This document shows, one piece after another, positions 46,775-60,700 of a stretch of DNA of 64,000 nucleotides. Below the pieces are notes generated by a model, which did not search any database, was not told the origin of the DNA, and saw nothing but the letters and a program-made list of their open reading frames with translations. The DNA comes from Mallotus nudiflorus (lineage: Eukaryota; Streptophyta; Magnoliopsida; Malpighiales; Euphorbiaceae), in NCBI GenBank assembly GCA_947683625.1, contig CANTUR010000069.1, forward strand, positions 5,794,279-5,858,278, in the 5' to 3' direction. The position numbers were made by a program, and so were the translations under genes. Positions within the stretch are counted from its first letter, which is position 1, and the number at the start of each line of letters is the position of its first letter.

Positions 46775-49700
46775 AATATTCCAATTTCACATTTACAGTA
46801 ATAACTACTAATTCTAGAATTCTAAACTCATGATTACGATTGACATAATTCAATGCACAATTTGTGCACATTTGCACACGTTTGTACGCAAAACGTGAAC
46901 ACATGCAAATTTGTGCACAAATCCTTCTTTTGAACATGTTATCCAATCTTCCAATTGCGTATTTATAATACTAACTAATTATTCTAGAATTATAAACTCA
47001 TGAATACAATTGGCATAATCGAATGCTCAATTTGTGCACATTTGCACATATTTGTACGCAAAACGTGAAGTCGTGCAATTTTGTGCACAAATGGTTTTGA
47101 ACATGTTTTCCGATGTTCCAATTGAATATTTACAACACTAGGTACTTATTCTAGAATTATGGACTCATGAAAACAGTAGACACAATTGAATTCACAATTT
47201 GTACACGTTTGCACATGTTTGAACGCAAAACGTGAACTCGTGCAAAGTTGTTCACAAATGGTTTTGAACGTGTTATCCAATGTTCCAATTCAATATTTAT
47301 AATAATAAGTAATTATTCTAGAATTCTAAACTCGTGGACACAATTGACATAATAATTGAATGCACAATTTGTGCACATTTGCACATGTTTGTGCGCAAAA
47401 CGTGAACTCGTGTAAATTTGTGCACCAATGGTTTTGAACATGTTATCCAATGTTCTAATTGCATATTCACAATACTTATCCTAGAATTATAAACCCATGA
47501 ATACAGTTGACATAATTGAATGCACAATTTAGGCACATTTGCACATGTTTGAATGCAAAACGTGAACTCGTGCAAATTTGTGCACAAATGTTTTTGAACA
47601 TGTTATCTCATGTTCCAATTGCATATTTACGATACTAAGTACTTATTTTAGAATTCGAAACTGATGAATGCACTTGACATAATTGAGTGCACAATTTGTG
47701 CACATTTGCACATGTTTCTACACAAAATGTGGACTCGTGTAAATTTTTGTACATATAGTTTTGAACATGTTATCCAATGTTCCAATTGCATATTAAAAAT
47801 ACTGACTACTTATTCTTTAATTCTAAGCTCATGAATATAATTGACATAATTGAATTCACAATTTGTCCACATTCGCATATGATTGTGTGCAAAACGTGAA
47901 CTCGTGCAAATTTGTACACAAATAGTTTTGAACATGTTATCCAATGTTCCATTTGCATATTTACAATAACAACTACTTATTCTAGAATTCTGAACTCATG
48001 AATACAGTTGACATAATCGAATGCACAGTTTGTGCACATTTGCACATGTTTGTATGCAAAACATGAACGCATGCAAATTCGTGCACAAATCCTTTTGAAC
48101 ATGTTATTCCGAATGCGTACTTACAATACTAACCACTTATTCTAGAATTATAAACTCACGAATACAGTTGACATAATTGAATGCACAATTTGTGCACATT
48201 GGCACATGTTTGAACGCAGAACGTGAACTCGTGCAAATTTGCGCACAAATGGTTTTGAACATGTTATCCAATGTTCCAATTGCATATTTACGATACTAAT
48301 TGCTTCTTCTATAATTCTAAACTGATGAATACATTTGACATAATTGAATGCACAGTTTGTGCACACATGTTTTGTACACAGAACGTGAACTCGTGCAAAT
48401 TTGTGCACAAATGGTTTTAAACAAGTTATACAATGTTCCAATTGCATATTAACAACCCTAAATGCTCATTCTTTAATTCTAAACTCATGAATACAACTGA
48501 GATAATTGAATGCACAATTTTTTCCACATTTGCACACGTTTGTGTGCAAAACGTGAACTCGTACAAATTTGTGCACGAATACTTTTGAACAAATTATCCA
48601 ATATTCCAATTTCACATTTACAGTAATAACTACTAATTCTAGAATTCTAAACTCATGATTACGATTGACGTAATTCAATGCACAATTTGTGCACATTTGC
48701 ACACATTTGAACGCAAAACGTGAACACATGCAAATTTGTGCACAAATCCTTCTTTTGAACATGTTATCCAATCTTCCAGTTGTGTATTTACAATACTAAC
48801 TAATTATTCTAGAATTATAAACTCATGAATACAATTGGCATAATCGAATGCTCAATTTGTGCACATTTGCACATATTTGTACGCAAAACGTGAAGTCGTG
48901 CAATTTTGTGCACAAATGGTTTTGAACATGTTTTCCGATGTTCCAATTGAATATTTACAACACTAGGTACTTATTCTAGAATTATGAACTCATGAACACA
49001 GTAGACACAATTGATTTCACAATTTGTGCACGTTTGCACATGTTTGAACGCAAAACGAGAACTCGTGCAAAGTTGTTCACAAATGGTTTTGAACATGTTA
49101 TCCAATGTTCCAATTCAATATTTATAATAATAAGTAATTATTCTAGAATTCTAAACTCGTGGACACAATTGACATAATAATTGAATGCACAATTTGTGCA
49201 CATTTGCACATGTTTGTGCGCAAAACGTGAACTCGTGTAAATTTGTGCACCAATGGTTTTGAACATGTTATCCAATGTTCTAATTGCATATTCACAATAC
49301 TTATCCTAGAATTATGAACCCATTAATACAGTTGATATAATTGAATGCACAATTTAGGCACATTTGCACATGTTTGAATGCAAAACGTGAACTCGTGCAA
49401 ATTTGTGCATGAATGTTTTTGAACATGTTATCTAATGTTCCAATTGCATATTTACGATACTAAGTACTTATTCTAGAATTCTAAACTGATGAATGCACTT
49501 GACATAATTGAGTGCACAATTTGTGCACATTTGCACATGTTTCTACACAAAATGTGGACTCGTGTAAATTTTTGTACATATAGTTTTGAACATGTTATCC
49601 AATGTTCCAATTGCATATTAAAAATACTGACTACTTATTCTTTAATTCTAAGCTCATGAATATAATTGACATAATCAAATTCACAATTTGTCCACATTTG

Positions 49701-52249
49701 CACATGATTATGTGCAAAACGTGAACTCATGCAAATTTGAACACAAATAGTTTTGAACATGTTATCCAATGTTCCATTTGCATATTTACAATAACAACTA
49801 CTTATTCTAGAATTCTGAACTCAAGAATACAGTTGACATAATCGAATGCACAGTTTGTGCACATTTGCACATGTTTGTACGCAAAACGTGAACGCATGCA
49901 AATTCGTGCACAAATCCTTTTGAATATGTTATTCCGAATGCGTACTTACAATACTAACCACTTATTCTAGAATTATAAACTCACGAATACAGTTGACATA
50001 ATTGAATGCACAATTTGTGCACATTGGCACATGTTTGAACGCAAAACGTGAACTCATGCAAATTTGCGCACAAATGGTTTTGAACATGTTATCCAATGTT
50101 CCAATTGCATATTTACGATACTAATTGCTTATTCTATAATTCTAAACTGATGAATACATTTGACATAATTGAATGCACAGTTTGTGCACACATGTTTTGT
50201 ACACAAAACGTGAACTCGTGCAAATTTGTGCACAAATGGTTTTAAACAAGTTATCCAATGTTCCAATTGCATATTAACAACCCTAAATGCTCATTCTTTA
50301 ATTCTAAACTCATGAATACAACTGAGATAATTGAATGCACAATTTTTTCCACATTTGCACACGTTTGTGTGCAAAACGTGAACTCGTTCAAATTTGTGCA
50401 CGAATACTTTTGAACAAATTATCCAATATTCCAATTTCACATTTACAGTAATAACTACTAATTCTAGAATTCTAAACTCATGATTACGATTGACATAATT
50501 CAATGCACAATTTGTGCACATTTGCACACGTTTGTACGCAAAACGTGAACACATGCAAATTTGTGCACAAATCCTTCTTTTGAACATGTTATCCAGTCTT
50601 CCAATTGCGTATTTATAATACTAACTAATTATTCTAGAATTATAAACTCATGAATACAATTGGCATAATCGAATGCTCAATTTGTGCTTATTTGCACATA
50701 TTTGTACACAAAACGTGAAGTTGTGCAATTTTGTGCACAAATGGTTTTGAACATGTTTTCCGATGTTCCAATTGAATATTTACAACACTAGGTACTTATT
50801 CTAGAATTATGAACTCATGAACACAGTAGACACAATTGAATTCACAATTTGTGCACGTTTGCACATGTTTGAACGCAAAACGTGAACTCGTGCAAAGTTG
50901 TTCACAAATGGTTTTGAACATGTTATCAAATGTTCCAATTCAATATTTATAATAATAAGTAATTATTCTAGAATTCTAAACTCGTGGACACAATTGACAT
51001 AATAATTGAATGCACAATTTGTGCACATTTGCACATGTTTGTGCGCAAAACGTGAACTCGTGTAAATTTGTGCACCAATGGTTTTGAACATGTTATCCAA
51101 TGTTCTAATTGCATATTCACAATACTTATCCTAGAATTATAAACCCATGAATACAGTTGACATAATTGAATGCACAATTTAGGCACATTTGCACATGTTT
51201 GAATGCAAAACGTGAACTCGTGCAAATTTGTGCACGAATGTTTTTGAACATGTTATCTAATGTTCCAATTGCATATTTACGATACTAAGTACTTATTCTA
51301 GAATTCTAAACTGATGAATGCACTTGACATAATTGAGTGCACAATTTGTGCACATTTGCACATGTTTCTACACAAAACGTGGACTCGTGTAAATTTTTGT
51401 ACATATAGTTTTGAACATGTTATCCAATGTTCCAATTGCATATTAAAAATACTGACTACTTATTCTTTAATTCTAAGCTCATGAATATAATTGACATAAT
51501 CGAATTCACAATTTGTCCACATTTGCACATGATTGTGTGCAAAACGTGAACTCGTGCAAATTTGTACACAAATAGTTTTGAACATGTTATCCAATGTTCC
51601 ATTTGCATATTTACAATAACAACTACTTATTCTAGAATTCTGAACTCATGAATACAGTTGACATAATCGAATGCACAGTTTGTGCACATTTGCACATGTT
51701 TGTACGCAAAATGTGAACGCATGCAAATTCGTGCACAAATCCTTTTGAACATGTTATTCCGAATGCGTACTTACAATACTAACCACTTATTCTAGAATTA
51801 TAAACTCACGAATACAGTTGACATAATTGAATGCACAATTTGTGCACATTGGCACATGTTTGAACGCAAAACGTGAACTCGTGCAAATTTGCGCACAAAT
51901 GGTTTTGAACATGTTATCCAATGTTCCAATTGCATATTTATGATACTAATTGCTTATTCTATAATTCTAAACTGATGAATACATTTGACGTAATTGAATG
52001 CACAGTTTGTGCACACATGTTTTGTACACAAAACGTGAACTCGTGCAAATTTGTGCACAAATGGTATTAAACAAGTTATCCAATGTTCCAATTGCATATT
52101 CACAACCCTAAATGCTCATTCTTTAATTCTAAACTCATGAATACAACTGAGATAATTGAATGCACAATTTTTTCCATATTTGCACACGTTTGTGTGCAAA
52201 ACGTGAACTCGTACAAATTTGTGCACGAATACTTTTGAACAAATTATCC
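46775..52249. repeat. 5475-bp super-repeat, copy 2
   Basis: All marks of copy 1 recur at +5475. A few differences exist, for example TTTGTGCAC near 48735 where copy 1 has TTTATGCAC, and GCAAAATGTG near 51706 where copy 1 has GCAAAACGTG. Confidence 0.85.
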
Positions 52250-55200
52250 AATATTCCAATTTCACATTTACAGTAATAACTACTAATTCTAGAATTCTAA
52301 ACTCATGATTACGATTGACATAATTCAATGCACAATTTGTGCACATTTGCACACGTTTGTACGCAAAACGTGAACACATGCAAATTTGTGCACAAATCCT
52401 TCTTTTGAACATGTTATCCAATCTTCCAATTGCGTATTTATAATACTAACTAATTATTCTAGAATTATAAACTCATGAATACAATTGGCATAATCGAATG
52501 CTCAATTTGTGCACATTTGCACATATTTGTACGCAAAACGTGAAGTCGTGCAATTTTGTGCACAAATGGTTTTGAACATGTTTTCCGATGTTCCAATTGA
52601 ATATTTACAACACTAGGTACTTATTCTAGAATTATGGACTCATGAAAACAGTAGACACAATTGAATTCACAATTTGTACACGTTTGCACATGTTTGAACG
52701 CAAAACGTGAACTCGTGCAAAGTTGTTCACAAATGGTTTTGAACGTGTTATCCAATGTTCCAATTCAATATTTATAATAATAAGTAATTATTCTAGAATT
52801 CTAAACTCGTGGACACAATTGACATAATAATTGAATGCACAATTTGTGCACATTTGCACATGTTTGTGCGCAAAACGTGAACTCGTGTAAATTTGTGCAC
52901 CAATGGTTTTGAACATGTTATCCAATGTTCTAATTGCATATTCACAATACTTATCCTAGAATTATAAACCCATGAATACAGTTGACATAATTGAATGCAC
53001 AATTTAGGCACATTTGCACATGTTTGAATGCAAAACGTGAACTCGTGCAAATTTGTGCACAAATGTTTTTGAACATGTTATCTCATGTTCCAATTGCATA
53101 TTTACGATACTAAGTACTTATTTTAGAATTCGAAACTGATGAATGCACTTGACATAATTGAGTGCACAATTTGTGCACATTTGCACATGTTTCTACACAA
53201 AATGTGGACTCGTGTAAATTTTTGTACATATAGTTTTGAACATGTTATCCAATGTTCCAATTGCATATTAAAAATACTGACTACTTATTCTTTAATTCTA
53301 AGCTCATGAATATAATTGACATAATTGAATTCACAATTTGTCCACATTCGCATATGATTGTGTGCAAAACGTGAACTCGTGCAAATTTGTACACAAATAG
53401 TTTTGAACATGTTATCCAATGTTCCATTTGCATATTTACAATAACAACTACTTATTCTAGAATTCTGAACTCATGAATACAGTTGACATAATCGAATGCA
53501 CAGTTTGTGCACATTTGCACATGTTTGTATGCAAAACATGAACGCATGCAAATTCGTGCACAAATCCTTTTGAACATGTTATTCCGAATGCGTACTTACA
53601 ATACTAACCACTTATTCTAGAATTATAAACTCACGAATACAGTTGACATAATTGAATGCACAATTTGTGCACATTGGCACATGTTTGAACGCAGAACGTG
53701 AACTCGTGCAAATTTGCGCACAAATGGTTTTGAACATGTTATCCAATGTTCCAATTGCATATTTACGATACTAATTGCTTCTTCTATAATTCTAAACTGA
53801 TGAATACATTTGACATAATTGAATGCACAGTTTGTGCACACATGTTTTGTACACAGAACGTGAACTCGTGCAAATTTGTGCACAAATGGTTTTAAACAAG
53901 TTATACAATGTTCCAATTGCATATTAACAACCCTAAATGCTCATTCTTTAATTCTAAACTCATGAATACAACTGAGATAATTGAATGCACAATTTTTTCC
54001 ACATTTGCACACGTTTGTGTGCAAAACGTGAACTCGTACAAATTTGTGCACGAATACTTTTGAACAAATTATCCAATATTCCAATTTCACATTTACAGTA
54101 ATAACTACTAATTCTAGAATTCTAAACTCATGATTACGATTGACGTAATTCAATGCACAATTTGTGCACATTTGCACACATTTGAACGCAAAACGTGAAC
54201 ACATGCAAATTTGTGCACAAATCCTTCTTTTGAACATGTTATCCAATCTTCCAGTTGTGTATTTACAATACTAACTAATTATTCTAGAATTATAAACTCA
54301 TGAATACAATTGGCATAATCGAATGCTCAATTTGTGCACATTTGCACATATTTGTACGCAAAACGTGAAGTCGTGCAATTTTGTGCACAAATGGTTTTGA
54401 ACATGTTTTCCGATGTTCCAATTGAATATTTACAACACTAGGTACTTATTCTAGAATTATGAACTCATGAACACAGTAGACACAATTGATTTCACAATTT
54501 GTGCACGTTTGCACATGTTTGAACGCAAAACGAGAACTCGTGCAAAGTTGTTCACAAATGGTTTTGAACATGTTATCCAATGTTCCAATTCAATATTTAT
54601 AATAATAAGTAATTATTCTAGAATTCTAAACTCGTGGACACAATTGACATAATAATTGAATGCACAATTTGTGCACATTTGCACATGTTTGTGCGCAAAA
54701 CGTGAACTCGTGTAAATTTGTGCACCAATGGTTTTGAACATGTTATCCAATGTTCTAATTGCATATTCACAATACTTATCCTAGAATTATGAACCCATTA
54801 ATACAGTTGATATAATTGAATGCACAATTTAGGCACATTTGCACATGTTTGAATGCAAAACGTGAACTCGTGCAAATTTGTGCATGAATGTTTTTGAACA
54901 TGTTATCTAATGTTCCAATTGCATATTTACGATACTAAGTACTTATTCTAGAATTCTAAACTGATGAATGCACTTGACATAATTGAGTGCACAATTTGTG
55001 CACATTTGCACATGTTTCTACACAAAATGTGGACTCGTGTAAATTTTTGTACATATAGTTTTGAACATGTTATCCAATGTTCCAATTGCATATTAAAAAT
55101 ACTGACTACTTATTCTTTAATTCTAAGCTCATGAATATAATTGACATAATCAAATTCACAATTTGTCCACATTTGCACATGATTATGTGCAAAACGTGAA

Positions 55201-57724
55201 CTCATGCAAATTTGAACACAAATAGTTTTGAACATGTTATCCAATGTTCCATTTGCATATTTACAATAAAAACTACTTATTCTAGAATTCTGAACTCAAG
55301 AATACAGTTGACATAATCGAATGCACAGTTTGTGCACATTTGCACATGTTTGTACGCAAAACGTGAACGCATGCAAATTCGTACACAAATCCTTTTGAAT
55401 ATGTTATTCCGAATGCGTACTTACAATACTAACCACTTATTCTAGAATTATAAACTCACGAATACAGTTGACATAATTGAATGCACAATTTGTGCACATT
55501 GGCACATGTTTGAACGCAAAACGTGAACTCATGCAAATTTGCGCACAAATGGTTTTGAACATGTTATCCAATGTTCCAATTGCATATTTACGATACTAAT
55601 TGCTTATTCTATAATTCTAAACTGATGAATACATTTGACATAATTGAATGCACAGTTTGTGCACACATGTTTTGTACACAAAACGTGAACTCGTGCAAAT
55701 TTGTGCACAAATGGTTTTAAACAAGTTATCCAATGTTCCAATTGCATATTAACAACCCTAAATGCTCATTCTTTAATTCTAAACTCATGAATACAACTGA
55801 GATAATTGAATGCACAATTTTTTCCACATTTGCACACGTTTGTGTGCAAAACGTGAACTCGTTCAAATTTGTGCACGAATACTTTTGAACAAATTATCCA
55901 ATATTCCAATTTCACATTTACAGTAATAACTACTAATTCTAGAATTCTAAACTCATGATTACGATTGACATAATTCAATGCACAATTTGTGCACATTTGC
56001 ACACGTTTGTACGCAAAACGTGAACACATGCAAATTTGTGCACAAATCCTTCTTTTGAACATGTTATCCAGTCTTCCAATTGCGTATTTATAATACTAAC
56101 TAATTATTCTAGAATTATAAACTCATGAATACAATTGGCATAATCGAATGCTCAATTTGTGCTTATTTGCACATATTTGTACACAAAACGTGAAGTTGTG
56201 CAATTTTGTGCACAAATGGTTTTGAACATGTTTTCTGATGTTCCAATTGAATATTTACAACACTAGGTACTTATTCTAGAATTATGAACTCATGAACACA
56301 GTAGACACAATTGAATTCACAATTTGTGCACGTTTGCACATGTTTGAACGCAAAACGTGAACTCGTGCAAAGTTGTTCACAAATGGTTTTGAACATGTTA
56401 TCAAATGTTCCAATTCAATATTTATAATAATAAGTAATTATTCTAGAATTCTAAACTCGTGGACACAATTGACATAATAATTGAATGCACAATTTGTGCA
56501 CATTTGCACATGTTTGTGCGCAAAACGTGAACTCGTGTAAATTTGTGCACCAATGGTTTTGAACATGTTATCCAATGTTCTAATTGCATATTCACAATAC
56601 TTATCCTAGAATTATAAACCCATGAATACAGTTGACATAATTGAATGCACAATTTAGGCACATTTGCACATGTTTGAATGTAAAACGTGAACTCGTGCAA
56701 ATTTGTGCACGAATGTTTTTGAACATGTTATCTAATGTTCCAATTGCATATTTACGATACTAAGTACTTATTCTAGAATTCTAAACTGATGAATGCACTT
56801 GACATAATTGAGTGCACAATTTGTGCACATTTGCACATGTTTCTACACAAAACGTGGACTCGTGTAAATTTTTGTACATATAGTTTTGAACATGTTATCC
56901 AATGTTCCAATTGCATATTAAAAATACTGACTACTTATTCTTTAATTCTAAGCTCATGAATATAATTGACATAATCGAATTCACAATTTGTCCACATTTG
57001 CACATGATTGTGTGCAAAACGTGAACTCGTGCAAATTTGTACACAAATAGTTTTGAACATGTTATCCAATGTTCCATTTGCATATTTACAATAACAACTA
57101 CTTATTCTAGAATTCTGAACTCATGAATACAGTTGACATAATCGAATGCACAGTTTGTGCACATTTGCACATGTTTGTACGCAAAACGTGAACGCATGCA
57201 AATTCGTGCACAAATCCTTTTGAACATGTTATTCCGAATGCGTACTTACAATACTAACCACTTATTCTAGAATTATAAACTCACGAATACAGTTGACATA
57301 ATTGAATGCACAATTTGTGCACATTGGCACATGTTTGAACGCAAAACGTGAACTCGTGCAAATTTGCGCACAAATGGTTTTGAACATGTTATCCAATGTT
57401 CCAATTGCATATTTATGATACTAATTGCTTATTCTATAATTCTAAACTGATGAATACATTTGACGTAATTGAATGCACAGTTTGTGCACACATGTTTTGT
57501 ACACAAAACGTGAACTCGTGCAAATTTGTGCACAAATGGTATTAAACAAGTTATCCAATGTTCCAATTGCATATTCACAACCCTAAATGCTCATTCTTTA
57601 ATTCTAAACTCATGAATACAACTGAGATAATTGAATGCACAATTTTTCCCATATTTGCACACGTTTGTGTGCAAAACGTGAACTCGTACAAATTTGTGCA
57701 CGAATACTTTTGAACAAATTATCC
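52250..57724. repeat. 5475-bp super-repeat, copy 3
   Basis: All marks recur at +10950 from copy 1, with private changes such as ACAATAAAAAC near 55266 and CGTACACAAATCC near 55380. Identity ends between about 57650 and 57852, where AACAAATGC replaces AACACATGC. Confidence 0.85.
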
Positions 57725-60700
57725 AATATTCCAATTTCACATTTACAGTAATAACTACTAATTCTAGAATTCTAAACTCATGATTACGATTGACATAATT
57801 CAATGCACAATTTGTGCACATTTGCACACGTTTGTACGCAAAACGTGAACAAATGCAAATTTGTGCACAAATCCTTCTTTTGAACATGTTATCCAATCTT
57901 CCAATTTTGTATTTATAATACTAACTAATTATTCTAGAATTATAAACTCATGAATACAATTGGCATAATCGAATGCTCAATTTGTGCACATTTGCACATA
58001 TTTGTACGCAAAATGTGAAGTCATGCAATTTTGTGCACAAATGGTTTTGAACATGTTTTCCGATGTTCTAATTGAATATTTACAATGCTAGGTACTTATT
58101 CTAGAATTATGAACTCATGAACACAGTAGACATAATTGAATTCACAATTTGTGCACGTTTGCACATGTTTGAACGCAAAACGTGAACTCGTGCAAAGTTG
58201 TTCACAAATGGTTTTGAACATGTTATCCAATGTTCCAATTCAATATTTATAATAATAAGTAATTATTCTAGAATTCTAAACTCGTGGACACAATTGACAT
58301 AATAATTGAATGCACAATTTGTGCACATTTGCACATGTTTGTGCGCAAAACGTGAACCCGTGTAAATTTGTGCACCAATGGTTTTGAACATGTTATCCAA
58401 TGTTCTAATTGCATATTCACAATACTTATCCTAGAGTTATAAACCCATGAATACAGTTGACATAATTGAATGCACAATTTAGGCACATTTGCACATGTTT
58501 GAATGCAAAACGTGAACTCGTGCAAATTTGTGCACGAATGTTTTTGAACATGTTATCTAATGTTGCAATTGCATATTTACGATATTAGGTACTTATTCTA
58601 GAATTCTAAACTGATGAATGCACTTGACATAATTGAGTGCACAATTTGTGCACATTTGCACATGTTTCTACACAAAACGTGGATTCGTGTAAATTTTTGT
58701 ACATATAGTTTTGAACATGTTATCCAATGTTCCAATTGCATATTAAAAATACTGACTACTTATTCTTTAATTCTAAGCTCCTGAATATAATTGACATAAT
58801 CGAATTCACAATTTGTCCACATTTGCACATGATTGTGTGCAAGACGTGAACTCGTGCAAATTTGTACACAAATAGTTTTGAACATGTTATCCAATGTTCC
58901 ATTTGCATATTTACAATAACAACTACTTATTCTAGAATTCTGAACTCATGAATACAGTTGACATAATCGAATGCAAAGTTTGTGCACATTTGCACATGTT
59001 TGTACGCAAAACGTGAACGCATGCGAATTCGTGCACAAATCCTGTTGAACATGTTATTCCGAATGCGTACTTACAATACTAACTACTTATTCTAGAATTA
59101 TAAACTCACGAATTCAGTTGACATAATTGAATGCACAATTTGTGCACATTGGCACATGTTTGAACGCAAAACGTGAACTCGTGCAAATTTGCGCACAAAT
59201 GGTTTTGAACATGTTATCCAATGTTCCAATTGCATATTTATGATACCAATTGCTTATTCTATAATTCTAAACTGATGAATACATTTGACGTAATTGAATG
59301 CACAGTTTGTGCACACATGTTTTGTACACAAAAAGTGAACTCGTGCAAATTTGTGCACAAATGGTTTTAAACAAGTTATCCAATGTTCCAATTGCATATT
59401 AACAACCCTAAATGCTCATTCTTTAATTCTCAACTCATGAATACAACTGAGATAATTGAATGCACAATTTTTTCCACATTTGCACACGTTTGTGTGCAAA
59501 ACGTGAACTCGTACAAATTTGTGCACGAATACTTTTGAACAAATTATCCAATATTCCAATTTAACATTTACAGTAATAACTACTAATTCTAGAATTCTAA
59601 ACTCATGATTACAATTGACATAATTCAATGCACAATTTGTGCACATTTGCACACGTTTGTACGCAAAACGTGAACACATGCAAATTTGTGCACAAATCCT
59701 TCTTTTGAACATGTTATCCAATCTTCCAATTGCGTATTTATAATACTAACTAATTATTCTAGAATTATAAACTCATGAATACAATTGGCATAATCGAATG
59801 CTCAATTTGTGCACATTTGCACATATTTGTACGCAAAACGTGAAGTCGTGCAATTTTGTGCACAAATGGTTTTGAACATGTTTTCCGATGTTCCAATTGA
59901 ATATTTACAACACTAGGTACTTATTCTAGAATTATGAACTCATGAACACAGTAGACACAATTGAATTCACAATTTGTGCACGTTTGCACATGTTTGAACG
60001 CAAAACGTGAACTCGTGCAAAGTTGTTCACAAATGGTTTTGAACATGTTATCCAATGTTCCAATTCAATATTTATAATAATAAGTAATTATTCTAGAATT
60101 CTAAACTTGTGGACACAATTGACATAATAATTGAATGCACAATTTGTGCACATTTGCACATGTTTGTGCGCAAAACGTGAACTCATGTAAATTTGTGCAC
60201 CAATGGTTTTGAACATGTTATCCAATGTTCTAATTGCATATTCACAATACTTATCCAAGAATTATAAACCCATGAATACAGTTGACATAATTGAATGCAC
60301 AATTTAGGCACATTTGCACATGTTTGAATGCAAAACGTGAACTCGTGCAAATTTGTGCACGAATATTTTTGAACATGTTATCTAATGTTCCAATTGCATA
60401 TTTACGATACTAAGTACTTATTCTAGAATTCTAAACTGATGAATGCACTTGACATAATTGAGTGCACAATTTGTGCACATTTGCACATGTTTCTACACAA
60501 AACGTGGACTCGTGTAAATTTTTGTACATATAGTTTTGAACATGTTATCCAATGTTCCAATTGCATATTAAAAATACTGACTACTTATTCTTCAATTCTA
60601 AGCTCATGAATATAATTGATATAATCGAATTCACAATTTGTCCACATTTGCACATGATTGTGTGCAAAACGTGAACTCGTGCAAATTTGTACACAAATAG

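Noticed and set aside
41300..57724. Assembly duplication as the cause of the 5475-bp copies
   Set aside because: Copy-specific substitutions occur in each copy, so they are probably real; without reads I cannot exclude an error in copy number.
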